Source: an uncultured Peptococcaceae bacterium (GTDB lineage Bacteria; Bacillota; Dehalobacteriia; UBA4068; UBA4997). From it: 18,022 nt of DNA. Position 1 is the first letter of the stretch, and every line of letters begins with the position of its first letter. This document shows positions 5,748-13,995 of the stretch, one piece after another. The translations under genes were made by a program, and so were the position numbers. The DNA lies in assembly GCA_947626615.1 (NCBI GenBank), contig CANQSW010000012.1, positions 1 to 18,022 on the forward strand, read 5' to 3'. The notes under the pieces were generated by a model. It saw only the letters and a program-made list of their open reading frames with translations, made no database searches and was not told the DNA's origin.

Positions 5748-6425
5748 ATGCGGATATTGCTGGCGGAAGACGAGGTCTCGATCGCCAAGGCGCTGAAGGT
5801 GCTGCTGGAGAAGAATAAATACGCGGTAGACGCGGTGCACGACGGCGAGACCGCCTGGGATTATATCGAGGCGGGCGGCTACGACCTGCTGGTGCTGGAT
5901 ATCATGATGCCGCGGCTGGACGGGCTGGAGGTCTTGAAGCGCGCGCGGGCCGCGGGCATCGCCACGCCCGTGCTGCTGCTCACCGCCAAAAGCGAGGTGG
6001 AAGATAAGGTGGCCGGGCTGGACGCCGGGGCCGACGATTATCTGGCCAAGCCGTTTGCGGCCAGCGAATTTCTGGCGCGCGTGCGGGCGCTCTCCCGCCG
6101 CAGCGGCGTTTACGCGCCGGAGCTTTTGCAATACGCCAACCTCACGCTGGATTGCGGCAAATACACGCTTACCGCCGGCGAGAACAGCGTGCGCCTGAAC
6201 AACAAGGAATTCCAGCTTTGCGAGCTTTTCATGCGCAACCCCCGCCACGTTTTCTCCACCGAACATTTAATGGAGCGCGTCTGGGGGCTGGACGCCGAAG
6301 CCGAGATCGACGTCGTCTGGACGTACATCGGCTTTCTGCGTAAAAAAATGAAGCAGATCGGCGCGCAGGCGGAGCTTCGAACGATCCGCGGCGCGGGTTA
6401 CACGCTGGAGGCCGCGTCATGCTGA
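5748..6425 (+). CDS. OmpR/PhoB-family response regulator
   Basis: Transcription factor of a two-component system. The 225-aa product has a receiver domain (residues 1-115) with an acidic pocket at Glu8-Asp9, phospho-acceptor Asp51 in LVLDIMMPRLDG, and the conserved Lys in AKPF; then a winged-helix DNA-binding domain (about 130-222) with the typical RTIRGAGYTLE end. I chose the ATG at 5748: GGAGG is 7 nt upstream, whereas for the in-frame ATG at 5742 it is only 1 nt away. It overlaps the kinase gene by 7 bp, so the two are co-translated. Target genes are unknown; the divergent ferritin-like gene is a candidate. Confidence 0.95.
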   Translation: MRILLAEDEVSIAKALKVLLEKNKYAVDAVHDGETAWDYIEAGGYDLLVLDIMMPRLDGLEVLKRARAAGIATPVLLLTAKSEVEDKVAGLDAGADDYLAKPFAASEFLARVRALSRRSGVYAPELLQYANLTLDCGKYTLTAGENSVRLNNKEFQLCELFMRNPRHVFSTEHLMERVWGLDAEAEIDVVWTYIGFLRKKMKQIGAQAELRTIRGAGYTLEAASC

Positions 6426-7657
6426 AGAAAATGCGCTGGCGCTTCATCGCTCTCGCGATGGCGGCGTTCGCCACGGTGGTGCTGGCGCTGCTTTTGGCCA
6501 GCAACCTGCTCAACTATTATATGACCGCACGCCAGCAGGACGAAACGCTGCAAATGCTCTATGAGCTGGAAAGCTCCGATCTCCCCTTCTTCCCGGCCGA
6601 GGATATCCGCATCTTTAAGGGCGGCCCGCTGGAGGGCTTTTCCGCCGAAGTCCGCTATATGACCCGCTTCTTCACGGTCTATTGCCGGGCGGACGGCAGC
6701 GTCGCGGGCGTCGGCCACGACCACATCGCCTCGATCTCGCCGGAGGAAGCCGCCGCTTTTGCCGCCGATATCTTAGCTTCCGGCAAGACCAAAGGCTATT
6801 ACCAAAATTACCGTTATCTAAAGGCCGCTTACGCCGGCGGCCATATGCTGATCTTCCTGAACTCCGAAAGAGAGCTGCGCGCCGTGCGCTCGCTGCTGCT
6901 GATCAGCTGCGCCGTCTCCGCCGCCAGCCTAGCCGCCGTTTTTCTGCTGGCGCTGCTGCTCTCCGGCCGGGCCGTGCGCCCATACGTGCAGAACCTTGCC
7001 ATGCAGAAGCGCTTCATCACCGACGCCAGCCACGAGCTGAAAACGCCGCTCACGGCTATCGCCACCAGCGCCGACGTGCTGGCCATGGAGCAGGCCGACA
7101 ACGAGTGGGTGCAGAATATCCAGACGCAGACAGAGCGTCTCAGCCGCCTCATTAACGACCTGATCGCTCTTTCCCGGCTGGACGAAGCGCAGCCCCTGCC
7201 CCAGAAGACGGAATATTCTCTCTCCGAGGCCGTCTGGGAGGTGGCCGAGCCGATGTCCGCCCTCTGCCGCGCCCGGGGCTTCGCCTACACGCAGAATATC
7301 GAGGACGATATCACTGTTTCCGGCGACCGGCAGGCGGTGCAGCAGATCGTCTCGCTGCTGCTGGATAACGCGCTGAAATATACGAACTCCGGCGGCAGCA
7401 TCAGCCTCACAGTCGCCAAGGCCGCCAAAAAGGCCGAGATAACGGTGTTCAACACCTGCGAATACATCGACCCGGCGGAGACCGCCCGCCTGTTCGAGCG
7501 TTTTTACCGCCCGGATACCAGCCGTTCCAAGCAGACGGGCGGCAGCGGTATCGGCTTATCCATCGCCAAGGCCGCCGCCGAAGCCCAGGGCGGCAAAATT
7601 CGCGTGGAAACCACGGACGGGTTGAGCCTCGCTTTCATCGTCACGCTGCCCCGCTGA
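6419..7657 (+). CDS. sensor histidine kinase
   Basis: 412-aa membrane kinase partnered with the regulator upstream. Two membrane segments (about 8-33 and 157-182) enclose an extracytoplasmic sensor of roughly 120 residues with no motif I can name. There is no HAMP domain: only some 20 residues separate the second membrane helix from the H-box DASHELKTPLTAI (His205). The ATPase domain has the N-box LLDNALKYTN (Asn317), an F-box (FERFYRPDTSR) and the G2 box GGSGIGLS (374-381). The usual DxGxG of the G1 box is replaced by VFNTCEYID, as in some Bacillota kinases of this type. The signal sensed cannot be read from sequence. Confidence 0.93.
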   Translation: MLKKMRWRFIALAMAAFATVVLALLLASNLLNYYMTARQQDETLQMLYELESSDLPFFPAEDIRIFKGGPLEGFSAEVRYMTRFFTVYCRADGSVAGVGHDHIASISPEEAAAFAADILASGKTKGYYQNYRYLKAAYAGGHMLIFLNSERELRAVRSLLLISCAVSAASLAAVFLLALLLSGRAVRPYVQNLAMQKRFITDASHELKTPLTAIATSADVLAMEQADNEWVQNIQTQTERLSRLINDLIALSRLDEAQPLPQKTEYSLSEAVWEVAEPMSALCRARGFAYTQNIEDDITVSGDRQAVQQIVSLLLDNALKYTNSGGSISLTVAKAAKKAEITVFNTCEYIDPAETARLFERFYRPDTSRSKQTGGSGIGLSIAKAAAEAQGGKIRVETTDGLSLAFIVTLPR

Positions 7658-7673
7658 AAAACCAGATAGAAAA

Positions 7674-7740
7674 GGCATGACGCGCCAAATCGGCCGTCAT
7701 GCCTCATTTTTGTTCTCCAAACAGCGGTTTTTCGCCGCTT
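7674..7740 (+). terminator. terminator after the histidine kinase, probably bidirectional
   Basis: GGCATGACG (7674-7682) pairs with CGTCATGCC (7695-7703), extended by an inner GCC/GGC; TCATTTTT follows at 7704-7711. On the minus strand the same stem is followed by TTTTCT, so it may also stop transcription from the mltG operon. A second smaller stem AGCGG/CCGCT with a T-rich tail lies at about 7723-7743. Confidence 0.85.
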
Positions 7741-7752
7741 TTATTCTATTAT

Positions 7753-8013
7753 CTACTCGATTATCTGCGGAAAACGCAGCTTTTCCAACAGCTTCAGCAG
7801 CAGCGGCCGCAGATCCGGCGTCACCCAGCAGATAAGCTCGCCCGCCGCCGCGTCCACCGTGCTGACTAGGGCCAGATTATCGTACGCCTCGATGATTTTG
7901 TTGAAGCGGTCGATTTTTTCCGCCGGCACGCGCACGCGCACCGCTTCTGCCGGGTAATTTTCCGCCAGGCGGCGGCAAAGCTCCCGGTCGTCCGCCGCCG
8001 TATAACTAGACAT
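7753..8013 (-). CDS. DUF4911 domain-containing protein
   Basis: Short cytoplasmic protein of 86 aa. The segment VRVPAEKIDRFNKIIEAYDNLALVST cannot be quoted whole, but its core KIDRFNKIIEAYDNLA and the following ICWVTPDLRPLL match what I recall of DUF4911, a Bacillota family of unknown function usually found next to U32 peptidase-family genes, as here. The ATG at 8013 overlaps the end of the U32 gene by 8 bp, so the two are coupled. A longer frame reading back to 8286 lies entirely inside the U32 gene and is an artefact. A role with the tRNA hydroxylase is suggested by context only. Confidence 0.8.
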   Translation of the reverse strand: MSSYTAADDRELCRRLAENYPAEAVRVRVPAEKIDRFNKIIEAYDNLALVSTVDAAAGELICWVTPDLRPLLLKLLEKLRFPQIIE

Positions 8014-9286
8014 CGGCCGCGCCCCCTTCCTCGCGCACCGGGCGGCGGATAATGCAGCCCGCCGGCACCGCCTCGTCGCAGGCCAGCCAGGCGTGCTCCA
8101 TAGCGTGCGGCAGAGCCGCCGCCGGCTCGCCGTCCTCGCGCCAGATAGCGCGAATAGATAGCGGCCGCACGTCCCCCTCCGGCAGCAGTATTTCAACGGT
8201 ATCGCCCAGCGCCAGATGATTGCGCTGCTCGATGTGCAGACGGCGCAGCTTTTGGTCATAGCCCAGCGCCACGGCGGCGAAGTCATAACCGCGGAAGCTG
8301 TACGAGGAATCGTAAACGTAATCCCCCGGCCCGGGCGGGCGCAGAGCGAAGCCCGTGCAGTATTGCCGGTGGCTCACCTTTTGCAGCTCCGCCGTCCAGT
8401 CGGGGTCAAAGGCGTAATATTGGCGGCAGCCGGCGGCAGTTTTGACTTCCGCCCGCTCAAAGGCCCGCCAGCAGGCGTCCAGCGCCCGGCGGTAGATGCG
8501 CGTCACGTTGGCCACGTAATAGGCGCTTTTCATGCGCCCTTCGATCTTCAGGCTGCTGATCCCCGCCGCCAATATCTCCGGCAGCAGCTCGATCAGGCAG
8601 AGGTCTTTGCTGTTCAGGATATACGAGCCCCAGCGGTCCTCCTCCAGCGGCAGCGGCGCGCCCGGCCGCCGCTCCTCCACCAGCTGATATTGCCAGCGGC
8701 AGGGCTGCGCGCAATCGCCCAGGTTGGCGGAGCGCCCCGTTAAAAAGCTGGAGAGCAGACAGCGGCCGGAATACGCCATGCACATCGCCCCGTGCACGAA
8801 TATTTCCAGCTCCGCCGTCGTCTGCGCCGCTATCTTCGCGCAATCGGCCAGGCTCACCTCCCGCCCCAGGATAACGCGGGCCGCCCCCTGCTCCTGCCAG
8901 AAGCGCGCCGCCTCGCTGTTGGTGCTGCTGGCCTGCGTGCTGATATGCCGCGCCACCTGCGGCGCGATCTCTTTGGCCAGACGGAAAACGCCCGCGTCCG
9001 CGATGATAAAGGCGTCCACCCCGGCGGCGGCCGCCGCCGCCAAAAGCTCGCGCAGCGCCGGCAAATGCTCCTCGTGCGGGTAGACGTTCACCGTCAGATA
9101 TAGCTTCACGCCGTGCGCGTGGGCGAAGCTCACCGCCTCCGGCAGCTCGTCCGCCGCAAAGTTTTTCGCCCGCTCGCGCAGGCTGAAATCGCGCGCGCCC
9201 AGATACACCGCGTCCGCGCCGTAAAGCACCGCCGTTTTCAGCTTCTCCCGATCGCCGGCCGGGGCCAGCAGTTCCGGCTTACGCAA
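8006..9286 (-). CDS. trhP: U32-family tRNA uridine 5-hydroxylase (TrhP-like)
   Basis: Family knowledge: TrhP proteins make 5-hydroxyuridine at the wobble position of tRNA using prephenate, and carry an iron-sulfur cluster; they were long annotated as collagenase-like peptidases. The 426-aa product has the N-terminal ELLAPAGD, the U32 signature EIFVHGAMCMAYSGRC (161-176), and four candidate cluster cysteines at 169, 176, 192 and 196, followed by KIEGRMKS and a C-terminal beta domain. The start is TTG, 5 nt after GGAGGG. The mltG-U32 order matches Bacillus yrrL-yrrN-yrrO. Only one U32 gene is present here, like the single-gene enzyme of E. coli. RlhA or another U32 member cannot be fully excluded. 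Confidence 0.85.
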   Translation of the reverse strand: MRKPELLAPAGDREKLKTAVLYGADAVYLGARDFSLRERAKNFAADELPEAVSFAHAHGVKLYLTVNVYPHEEHLPALRELLAAAAAAGVDAFIIADAGVFRLAKEIAPQVARHISTQASSTNSEAARFWQEQGAARVILGREVSLADCAKIAAQTTAELEIFVHGAMCMAYSGRCLLSSFLTGRSANLGDCAQPCRWQYQLVEERRPGAPLPLEEDRWGSYILNSKDLCLIELLPEILAAGISSLKIEGRMKSAYYVANVTRIYRRALDACWRAFERAEVKTAAGCRQYYAFDPDWTAELQKVSHRQYCTGFALRPPGPGDYVYDSSYSFRGYDFAAVALGYDQKLRRLHIEQRNHLALGDTVEILLPEGDVRPLSIRAIWREDGEPAAALPHAMEHAWLACDEAVPAGCIIRRPVREEGGAADV

Positions 9287-9306
9287 AAATATCCCTCCAA
9301 GCGTTT

Positions 9307-10338
9307 TCAGGCCGCGCCGTTGGCGTTATGCTCCGCCAGCGTGCGGGCAAAGCTATGCTCGCCGCTCCCGTCGTTCTTGGTGCGGTAATAATAATAATCC
9401 GTGTCGGCCGGCTCCAGCGCCGCGTCGATGCAGGCCAGCCCCGGCGAACAGATCGGCCCGGGCGGCAGGCCGGCATACATATAAGTGTTGTACGGGTCGT
9501 CTCTTTCCAGGTCGCGGTAAAGCACCCTGTCCACGTCCCCGCCCAAAAGATAAACTATGGTCGCGTCGATCTGCAGCAGCTGCCCGCGCGCCAGCCGGTT
9601 ATAGATGACGCTGGCGATAAGCGGCCGCTCGCTGTCCACCTTGGCTTCGCGCTCGATCATGGCGGCCACGGTCAAAAGCTCGTGCGCGCTGTAACCGTCG
9701 CCCAGCGCCGCCGCCTTGGCCTGACGCTCCTCCGTCCAAATCTTATCGAACTGCGCCAGCTGCAGAGAGAGCAGATCCTCCGCGCCCCACGTCAGCAGCA
9801 CGTTGTACGTCTCCGGGAACAAAAAACCCTCCACGCGGTCATAGGGCCGCTCGTCGGGCGATTCCGCCGGGATATACGCATAGGGCAGCTCCATATCCGC
9901 GCAGGCGGCCAGAAATTCCTCCGCCGTGCAGAGCCCCGTTTCCGCCCAGATAGCGGCCACCTGCGGCACGGTCTTGCCCTCCGGTATCGTCACGTTTATG
10001 GTGTTATCCGCCGCGCCGCCGCGCTTTAGGGCCGCCAACACCGCCGCATAATCGAGCTCGCCCTCAAAAGTGTAGGTGCCGCTGCGCAGGTCGCCGTCTG
10101 CACCCTGCCCCTTCACGTAGAGCCGAAAAGAGAGCTCGTTTTTCACCACGCCCGCCTCGGCCAGCCGGGCCGCCACGGCCTGCGTCCCCATGCCGCTCGC
10201 GATATCCACCGTCACCGGCGCGGCCAGCCGCACCTCTCCCGGCGCTATGTAGCCAAACGCCGCCACGCCGGCAACGACCAGCAGCAATAGCAGCAGCAGA
10301 ACAGCCACCGGGCCTTTTTTCAGTTTTCTCTTTGCCAC
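9307..10338 (-). CDS. mltG: endolytic murein transglycosylase MltG (YceG-like)
   Basis: Inner-membrane lytic transglycosylase that cleaves nascent peptidoglycan and sets glycan strand length. A single membrane anchor follows a Lys/Arg-rich N-terminus (the long LLLLLLLV run), then the extracytoplasmic YceG domain with VEGFLFPETY, the catalytic-Glu segment MIEREAKVDSERP, VIYNRL, LQIDATIVY and the ending GLPPGPICSPG. I chose the GTG at 10338 (343 aa), 10 nt after GGAAGGA; an in-frame GTG at 10347 sits only 1 nt from that site. A clear promoter lies at 10404-10432. The trhP-like gene starts 20 bases downstream, so mltG-trhP-DUF4911 form an operon. Confidence 0.93.
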   Translation of the reverse strand: MAKRKLKKGPVAVLLLLLLLVVAGVAAFGYIAPGEVRLAAPVTVDIASGMGTQAVAARLAEAGVVKNELSFRLYVKGQGADGDLRSGTYTFEGELDYAAVLAALKRGGAADNTINVTIPEGKTVPQVAAIWAETGLCTAEEFLAACADMELPYAYIPAESPDERPYDRVEGFLFPETYNVLLTWGAEDLLSLQLAQFDKIWTEERQAKAAALGDGYSAHELLTVAAMIEREAKVDSERPLIASVIYNRLARGQLLQIDATIVYLLGGDVDRVLYRDLERDDPYNTYMYAGLPPGPICSPGLACIDAALEPADTDYYYYRTKNDGSGEHSFARTLAEHNANGAA

Positions 10339-10403
10339 TTCACACACGTCCTTCCCAATAATTTCAACTATACGCCGCGTTGGCCAGGCAAATCGCCGCC
10401 TTT

Positions 10404-10432
10404 ATTCTAGCATTTTTTCCCCGTTTTGACAA
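10404..10432 (-). promoter_or_regulatory. promoter of the mltG operon
   Basis: TTGTCA (minus strand, 10427-10432), 17 bp, TAGAAT (10404-10409), 65 bp ahead of the chosen mltG start and just past the ispF terminator. One mismatch in each box from consensus. Confidence 0.75.
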
Positions 10433-10450
10433 CCTCCGATAATCGCGCGC

Positions 10451-10476
10451 AAAAAACCCCGGCCTAAAGCCGGGGT
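10451..10476 (-). terminator. intrinsic terminator after ispF
   Basis: ACCCCGGC-TTTAG-GCCGGGGT on the minus strand followed by TTTTTT, 26 bp beyond the ispF stop. Textbook form; it closes the PIN/TRAM-ispD-ispF unit. Confidence 0.93.
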
Positions 10477-10501
10477 CAAAGCCCGCTGCCTCTCGGCGCG
10501 T

Positions 10502-10975
10502 TTATTTTTCCTGCAGCAGCGCCACCGCGTGCGCCGACATACCCAGCCCGTCGCCCTCAAAGCCCAGGCCCTCGGTCGTCGTCGCCTTGATGCCCACCGC
10601 CTGCTGCGGCAGCTCCAGCGCGGCCGCCAGCTGCTCTTTGATAGCCGGAACGTGCGGCGCCAGCTTCGGCCGCTCCGCCACCACCACCGCGTCGATATTC
10701 ACGATGTCGTAGCCCGCGCCGCGCACGGTGTCCGCCACCTGACGCAGCAGATCGAGGCTGCGCGCCCCGCGGAACTTATCGTCCGTGTCCGGGAAGAGGT
10801 GGCCGATATCCGCCAGCCCCGCCGCGCCCAGCAGCGCGTCCATAATGGCGTGGGTCAGCACGTCCGCGTCGGAATGGCCCAAAAGCCCCTTCGCAAATGG
10901 AATATTCACCCCGCCGATGATCAGATCCCGCCCGGCCACCAGCCGGTGCACGTCATAACCGATACCGATCCTCAT
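10502..10975 (-). CDS. ispF: 2-C-methyl-D-erythritol 2,4-cyclodiphosphate synthase
   Basis: Fifth step of the MEP isoprenoid pathway: cyclises CDP-methylerythritol phosphate to the 2,4-cyclodiphosphate with loss of CMP. The 157-aa product has the normal length; metal ligands Asp8, His10 (GYDVHR) and His42 (in GHSDADVLTHAIMDAL) are all present, as are DIGHLFPDTD and the C-terminal KATTTEGLGFEGDGLG. Its ATG overlaps the ispD stop as ATGA, so the two are translationally coupled. The active enzyme is a homotrimer in the family. Confidence 0.97.
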   Translation of the reverse strand: MRIGIGYDVHRLVAGRDLIIGGVNIPFAKGLLGHSDADVLTHAIMDALLGAAGLADIGHLFPDTDDKFRGARSLDLLRQVADTVRGAGYDIVNIDAVVVAERPKLAPHVPAIKEQLAAALELPQQAVGIKATTTEGLGFEGDGLGMSAHAVALLQEK

Positions 10976-11691
10976 TTTGCCTCACGCTCCTGTAAGATAA
11001 GCTCCGCCAGCCGCAGATCGAGCGGCGTGGTTATTTTGATATTCTCCTCGCTGCCCCAAACCAGCGCCACCGTTTTGCCGGCGGCGGCCAGCAGAGCCGC
11101 GTCGTCCGTAAAATCCTTGTCCAGCGTGGAATACGCCTCCAGCAGCGGCTCTATGGCGAAAACCTGCGGCGTCAGCGCGCGCCACAAAAGCTCCCGCTGC
11201 AGGCTGCCGGCAATGCTCCCCACCAGCTGCCCCGGCCCGGCCGTTTCCGGCAGAGCCGCCGCGGTCTTTATCGTATCCGTCACCGGCGCGGCCAAAATAG
11301 CCCCGGCATAACCGGGAGCCGCCGCCGCGGCCGCCACGGCGCGGAAATCCGCCGCCGAAAGCAGCGGCCTCGCCCCGTCGTGTATCGCCACCAGGTCGGC
11401 CTGACAGCTGATGTGCGGCAGAGCCGCCGCCACCGAGCGCAGCCTGGTGCTGCCGCCCTCCGCCACCGTCACGCCGTGCAGGAGATCAGCCTCGCGCAGC
11501 AATTCTTTCACCTGCCGCACCTCGCCCGGCGCGGCCGCCACCACGATCTGCGCCACGTCCGCCTCGGCCTGGAACAGGCGCACGGAATGGAGCAGAACGG
11601 CCTCGCCCGCCAGCGGCAAAAACATCTTGTTGACCTCGGCGCCCATACGCCGCCCCTGACCGGCAGCCAGGATAATCACCGCGATCCGCAT
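10972..11691 (-). CDS. ispD: 2-C-methyl-D-erythritol 4-phosphate cytidylyltransferase
   Basis: Third MEP-pathway step: joins CTP and methylerythritol phosphate. The 239-aa product carries the nucleotide-binding LAAGQGRRMG (8-17), the catalytic Arg15 and Lys22 region NKMFLPL, EGGSTRLRSV (78-87) and IHDGARPL (103-110). GGAGGGG precedes the ATG. It lies 21 bp after the PIN/TRAM gene and overlaps ispF by 4 bp. Separate ispD and ispF genes here, not the fused IspDF seen in some bacteria. Confidence 0.97.
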   Translation of the reverse strand: MRIAVIILAAGQGRRMGAEVNKMFLPLAGEAVLLHSVRLFQAEADVAQIVVAAAPGEVRQVKELLREADLLHGVTVAEGGSTRLRSVAAALPHISCQADLVAIHDGARPLLSAADFRAVAAAAAAPGYAGAILAAPVTDTIKTAAALPETAGPGQLVGSIAGSLQRELLWRALTPQVFAIEPLLEAYSTLDKDFTDDAALLAAAGKTVALVWGSEENIKITTPLDLRLAELILQEREAK

Positions 11692-11712
11692 ATTTCTCCC
11701 CTCCGTTTGAAG

Positions 11713-12861
11713 CTATTGCCCGTCCTCCGCCACCTTGGCAAAGATCATGCGCCCGGCGGCGGTCTGCAAAACGCTGCTCACCTCGGCCGCCACCTGCCCG
11801 CCGATATACGGCCGGCCGTTTTCCAGCACGATCATCGTGCCGTCGTCCAGAAAAGCCACGCCCTGGTTCGGCCCTTTGCCGGCCTGCACCACGTTCACCG
11901 TCATCGTCTCGCCCGGCAGCCACACGGCCCGCAGCGCCCCCGCCAGCTCGTTCACGTTCAGGATCCGCACGCCCTGCACCTGCGCCACCTTGCCCAGGTT
12001 ATAATCGTTGGTGATAACGGTCGCGTTAAGATCCTTCGCCAGCCGCAGCAGCTTGTTGTCCACGTCGCTTATCTCGGGATAATCCGTCTCCAGCGTGACA
12101 ACGCCGCCCGGCAGCTCCTTCTGCATACGGTTCAGGATATCCAGCCCGCGGCGGCCGCGGTTGCGCTTCAAAACGTCCGGCAGGTCGGCGATATGCCGCA
12201 GCTCGTCCAGCACGAACACCGGCACGGCCACCTGCCCCTCGATGAAGCCGGAACGGCAGATATCCGCGATACGCCCGTCGATGATAACGCTGGTATCCAG
12301 CAATTTAAGCTCGGTGGCCAGCGGTTCGCCGGCGGCGGCCACCCCGCCTCGGCCGGAGCGCCAGTTGAACAGGGCGATGAACTCCGCCCGCTTGCGATAA
12401 CCCACCACCACGCCGATATACGCGAACATCAGCAGCGAGAGTATCATCAGATAAGGCCCGATGACGTGCACCTTGCCCACCACGGAATTCAGCAGACTCG
12501 CGATGACCAGCCCCACGATCAGGCCGAACACCGTGCTGCAGATATCCGGCAGAGGCATTTTGAAAAAGCGGTTCAACGTGTGGCCAAGAGTGGTGGCCGC
12601 CCAGCTCATCAGCGGTGAGAGCAGTATCATCGAGACCATCACGCCGATAAACGTGGCGGAGACCACCGCGATCCAGCGCTCCACCGTGTCCATCTCGGCC
12701 GAAAACAGATACGAAAGCCAAAAAACGCCCACGCCCACCGCCGTATAAAGCAGCGTCACCGTCGCCAGCCGCAGAAAATGCAGCAGCGTCATGCGGCGCG
12801 GCGGCTTGGCCTCCGGCGCGGCCGGGGCAGCCTCCGGCGCGGCGTCCGGTTTGTTATCCAT
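11713..12861 (-). CDS. membrane PIN/TRAM domain protein (YacL-like)
   Basis: 382-aa protein combining a membrane anchor with a PIN nuclease fold. After an Ala/Pro-rich cytoplasmic N-terminus (1-22) come four hydrophobic segments (about 30-54, 62-84, 108-128, 132-155). The PIN domain (186-300) has all four acidic positions: Asp189 in LLDTSVIIDGRI, Glu220 in VLDELRHIAD, Asp268 in DVDNKLL and Asp286 in TNDYNL; a TRAM-type RNA-binding domain fills the C-terminus. The family sits next to ispD in many Bacillota, as here; its substrate is unknown. GGAGG is 7 nt upstream of the ATG. A TAGAAT near 12898 may be a -10 box, but no -35 is convincing. Confidence 0.93.
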   Translation of the reverse strand: MDNKPDAAPEAAPAAPEAKPPRRMTLLHFLRLATVTLLYTAVGVGVFWLSYLFSAEMDTVERWIAVVSATFIGVMVSMILLSPLMSWAATTLGHTLNRFFKMPLPDICSTVFGLIVGLVIASLLNSVVGKVHVIGPYLMILSLLMFAYIGVVVGYRKRAEFIALFNWRSGRGGVAAAGEPLATELKLLDTSVIIDGRIADICRSGFIEGQVAVPVFVLDELRHIADLPDVLKRNRGRRGLDILNRMQKELPGGVVTLETDYPEISDVDNKLLRLAKDLNATVITNDYNLGKVAQVQGVRILNVNELAGALRAVWLPGETMTVNVVQAGKGPNQGVAFLDDGTMIVLENGRPYIGGQVAAEVSSVLQTAAGRMIFAKVAEDGQ

Positions 12862-12931
12862 GACATAACCTCCAGAAATCCGGCTTGTATATTTTCTATT
12901 CTACGGTAAAAGCGGATATCCTGCCCTGCGG

Positions 12932-12961
12932 CAAAAAAGAAACCCGGCTGCAACAGCCGGG
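12932..12961 (-). terminator. intrinsic terminator after carD
   Basis: CCCGGCTG-TTG-CAGCCGGG on the minus strand (12943-12961) followed by TTTCTTTTTT. It separates carD from the PIN/TRAM gene. Confidence 0.9.
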
Positions 12962-12978
12962 CCGCTAAAAAATATAGT

Positions 12979-13479
12979 TTATTCCGCCGCGCGCAAAATA
13001 TCGTCGATACGCCCGGCAAATCCCTGCGCCGCCGCCTCGCGCCGCAGCAGCCAAAGCTCGCTGAAAAGTATCTCCCGCGCCTGCTCGAACAGCCGCTTCT
13101 CGCTGCTGGAGAGCGGCTTTTTCCGCTCGCGCTCGGCCAGATTGTGCACGATCTGCGCCAGCTCCACCACGTCGCCGCCCTTGATCTTATCCACCAGCAG
13201 GCGAAAGCGGTGATTCCACTTCTCCGGCAGCTGCGGCAGGCCGGCCGTCTCCCCTCCCTCCAGAATATCCAGCACCCGCCCCGCGTCGCGGGCGCTCATG
13301 ATCTCGCGCAGGCCCAGCTGCTCCGCCGCCGTCACCGGCACGGTCACTTTCAGGCCGCAGAAGGGCAGATTCAGAATATAACAATCGCGCGCCAGCCCGC
13401 CGATATCCCGGCGCTCTATCGCCTCCACCACGCCCGCGCCGTGCACGGGATAGACCACCTTATCCCCCACCTGATACAT
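12979..13479 (-). CDS. CarD/CdnL-type transcription regulator
   Basis: 166-aa RNA-polymerase-binding protein. The N-terminal Tudor-like domain (residues 1-60; GDKVVYPVHGAGVVEAIE, then YILNLP and VPV) is the part known to bind the polymerase beta subunit and stabilise open complexes; a helical C-terminal DNA-binding domain follows (RRFRLL-type segment WNHRFRLL, then ERERKKPLSSSEKRL). GAGGGGG lies about 8 nt before the ATG. Monocistronic by its terminator. A lone TATAAT lies on the minus strand at 13554-13559, but no -35 matches. Confidence 0.9.
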   Translation of the reverse strand: MYQVGDKVVYPVHGAGVVEAIERRDIGGLARDCYILNLPFCGLKVTVPVTAAEQLGLREIMSARDAGRVLDILEGGETAGLPQLPEKWNHRFRLLVDKIKGGDVVELAQIVHNLAERERKKPLSSSEKRLFEQAREILFSELWLLRREAAAQGFAGRIDDILRAAE

Positions 13480-13601
13480 CAGACCGCCCCCTCACCGGTT
13501 GATTTTATGCAATTTTCCGCCGGAATATGACCGAACGGAGCCGCCCCGCATAAATTATAACCGACAAGCCCTTTGCACCCGTCCATAAGGAGGCCCTCGC
13601 C

Positions 13602-13991
13602 ATGAACCGACTGCTCGATCTCCAGCAAAAAGCCGACGCTTATCTCATCGTCAACCCCGCCGCCCTGCAAACCGCCCTGCAGCTGCAGCTGAACAGCGTG
13701 CGGCTGCAACAGAAGCTGCTGGCCGCCGCCAACTCCTGCGGCTGCATCAAGCTCGGCACCGCCAAGCTGCCCCTGCCCGAAGACGCCGGCTGGGCCGAGC
13801 TGAAAAGCCAGCCCACCGGCGACGACCTTGCCGGCCTCTGCCCCGCCTGCCGGCAGGAGCTTTCCGAACGTCTGGGCGCGCTGCTTTTCTACGCCGCGGC
13901 GCTGGCCAACCTGCTGGGTCTGGACCTTGGCGAGATCTGCGACAAAGAGATCGATAAGCTCGACCTGCTCGGCTATTTCATGCTGATGTAG
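13602..13991 (+). CDS. hypothetical protein with MazG-like C-terminal helices
   Basis: 129-aa cytoplasmic protein with AAGGAGG 8 nt before the ATG and codon use like its neighbours, so a real gene. It is helical throughout. The segment ERLGALLFYAAALANLLGLD (89-108) resembles the MazG nucleotide-pyrophosphatase helix ELGDLLFYLAALA, but the acidic metal ligands are replaced (Arg90, Ala93), so no catalysis is expected from that site. SCGC (45-48) and CPAC (80-83) give four cysteines that could bind zinc. It is the only plus-strand gene in the right half, divergent from carD and convergent with the radA run. I do not recognise a named family with certainty. Confidence 0.75.
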   Translation: MNRLLDLQQKADAYLIVNPAALQTALQLQLNSVRLQQKLLAAANSCGCIKLGTAKLPLPEDAGWAELKSQPTGDDLAGLCPACRQELSERLGALLFYAAALANLLGLDLGEICDKEIDKLDLLGYFMLM

Positions 13992-13995
13992 GCGC

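Noticed and set aside
8014..8286. N-terminal extension of the DUF4911 gene
   Set aside because: It lies wholly inside the U32 gene in another frame, and the ATG at 8013 gives the normal family length.
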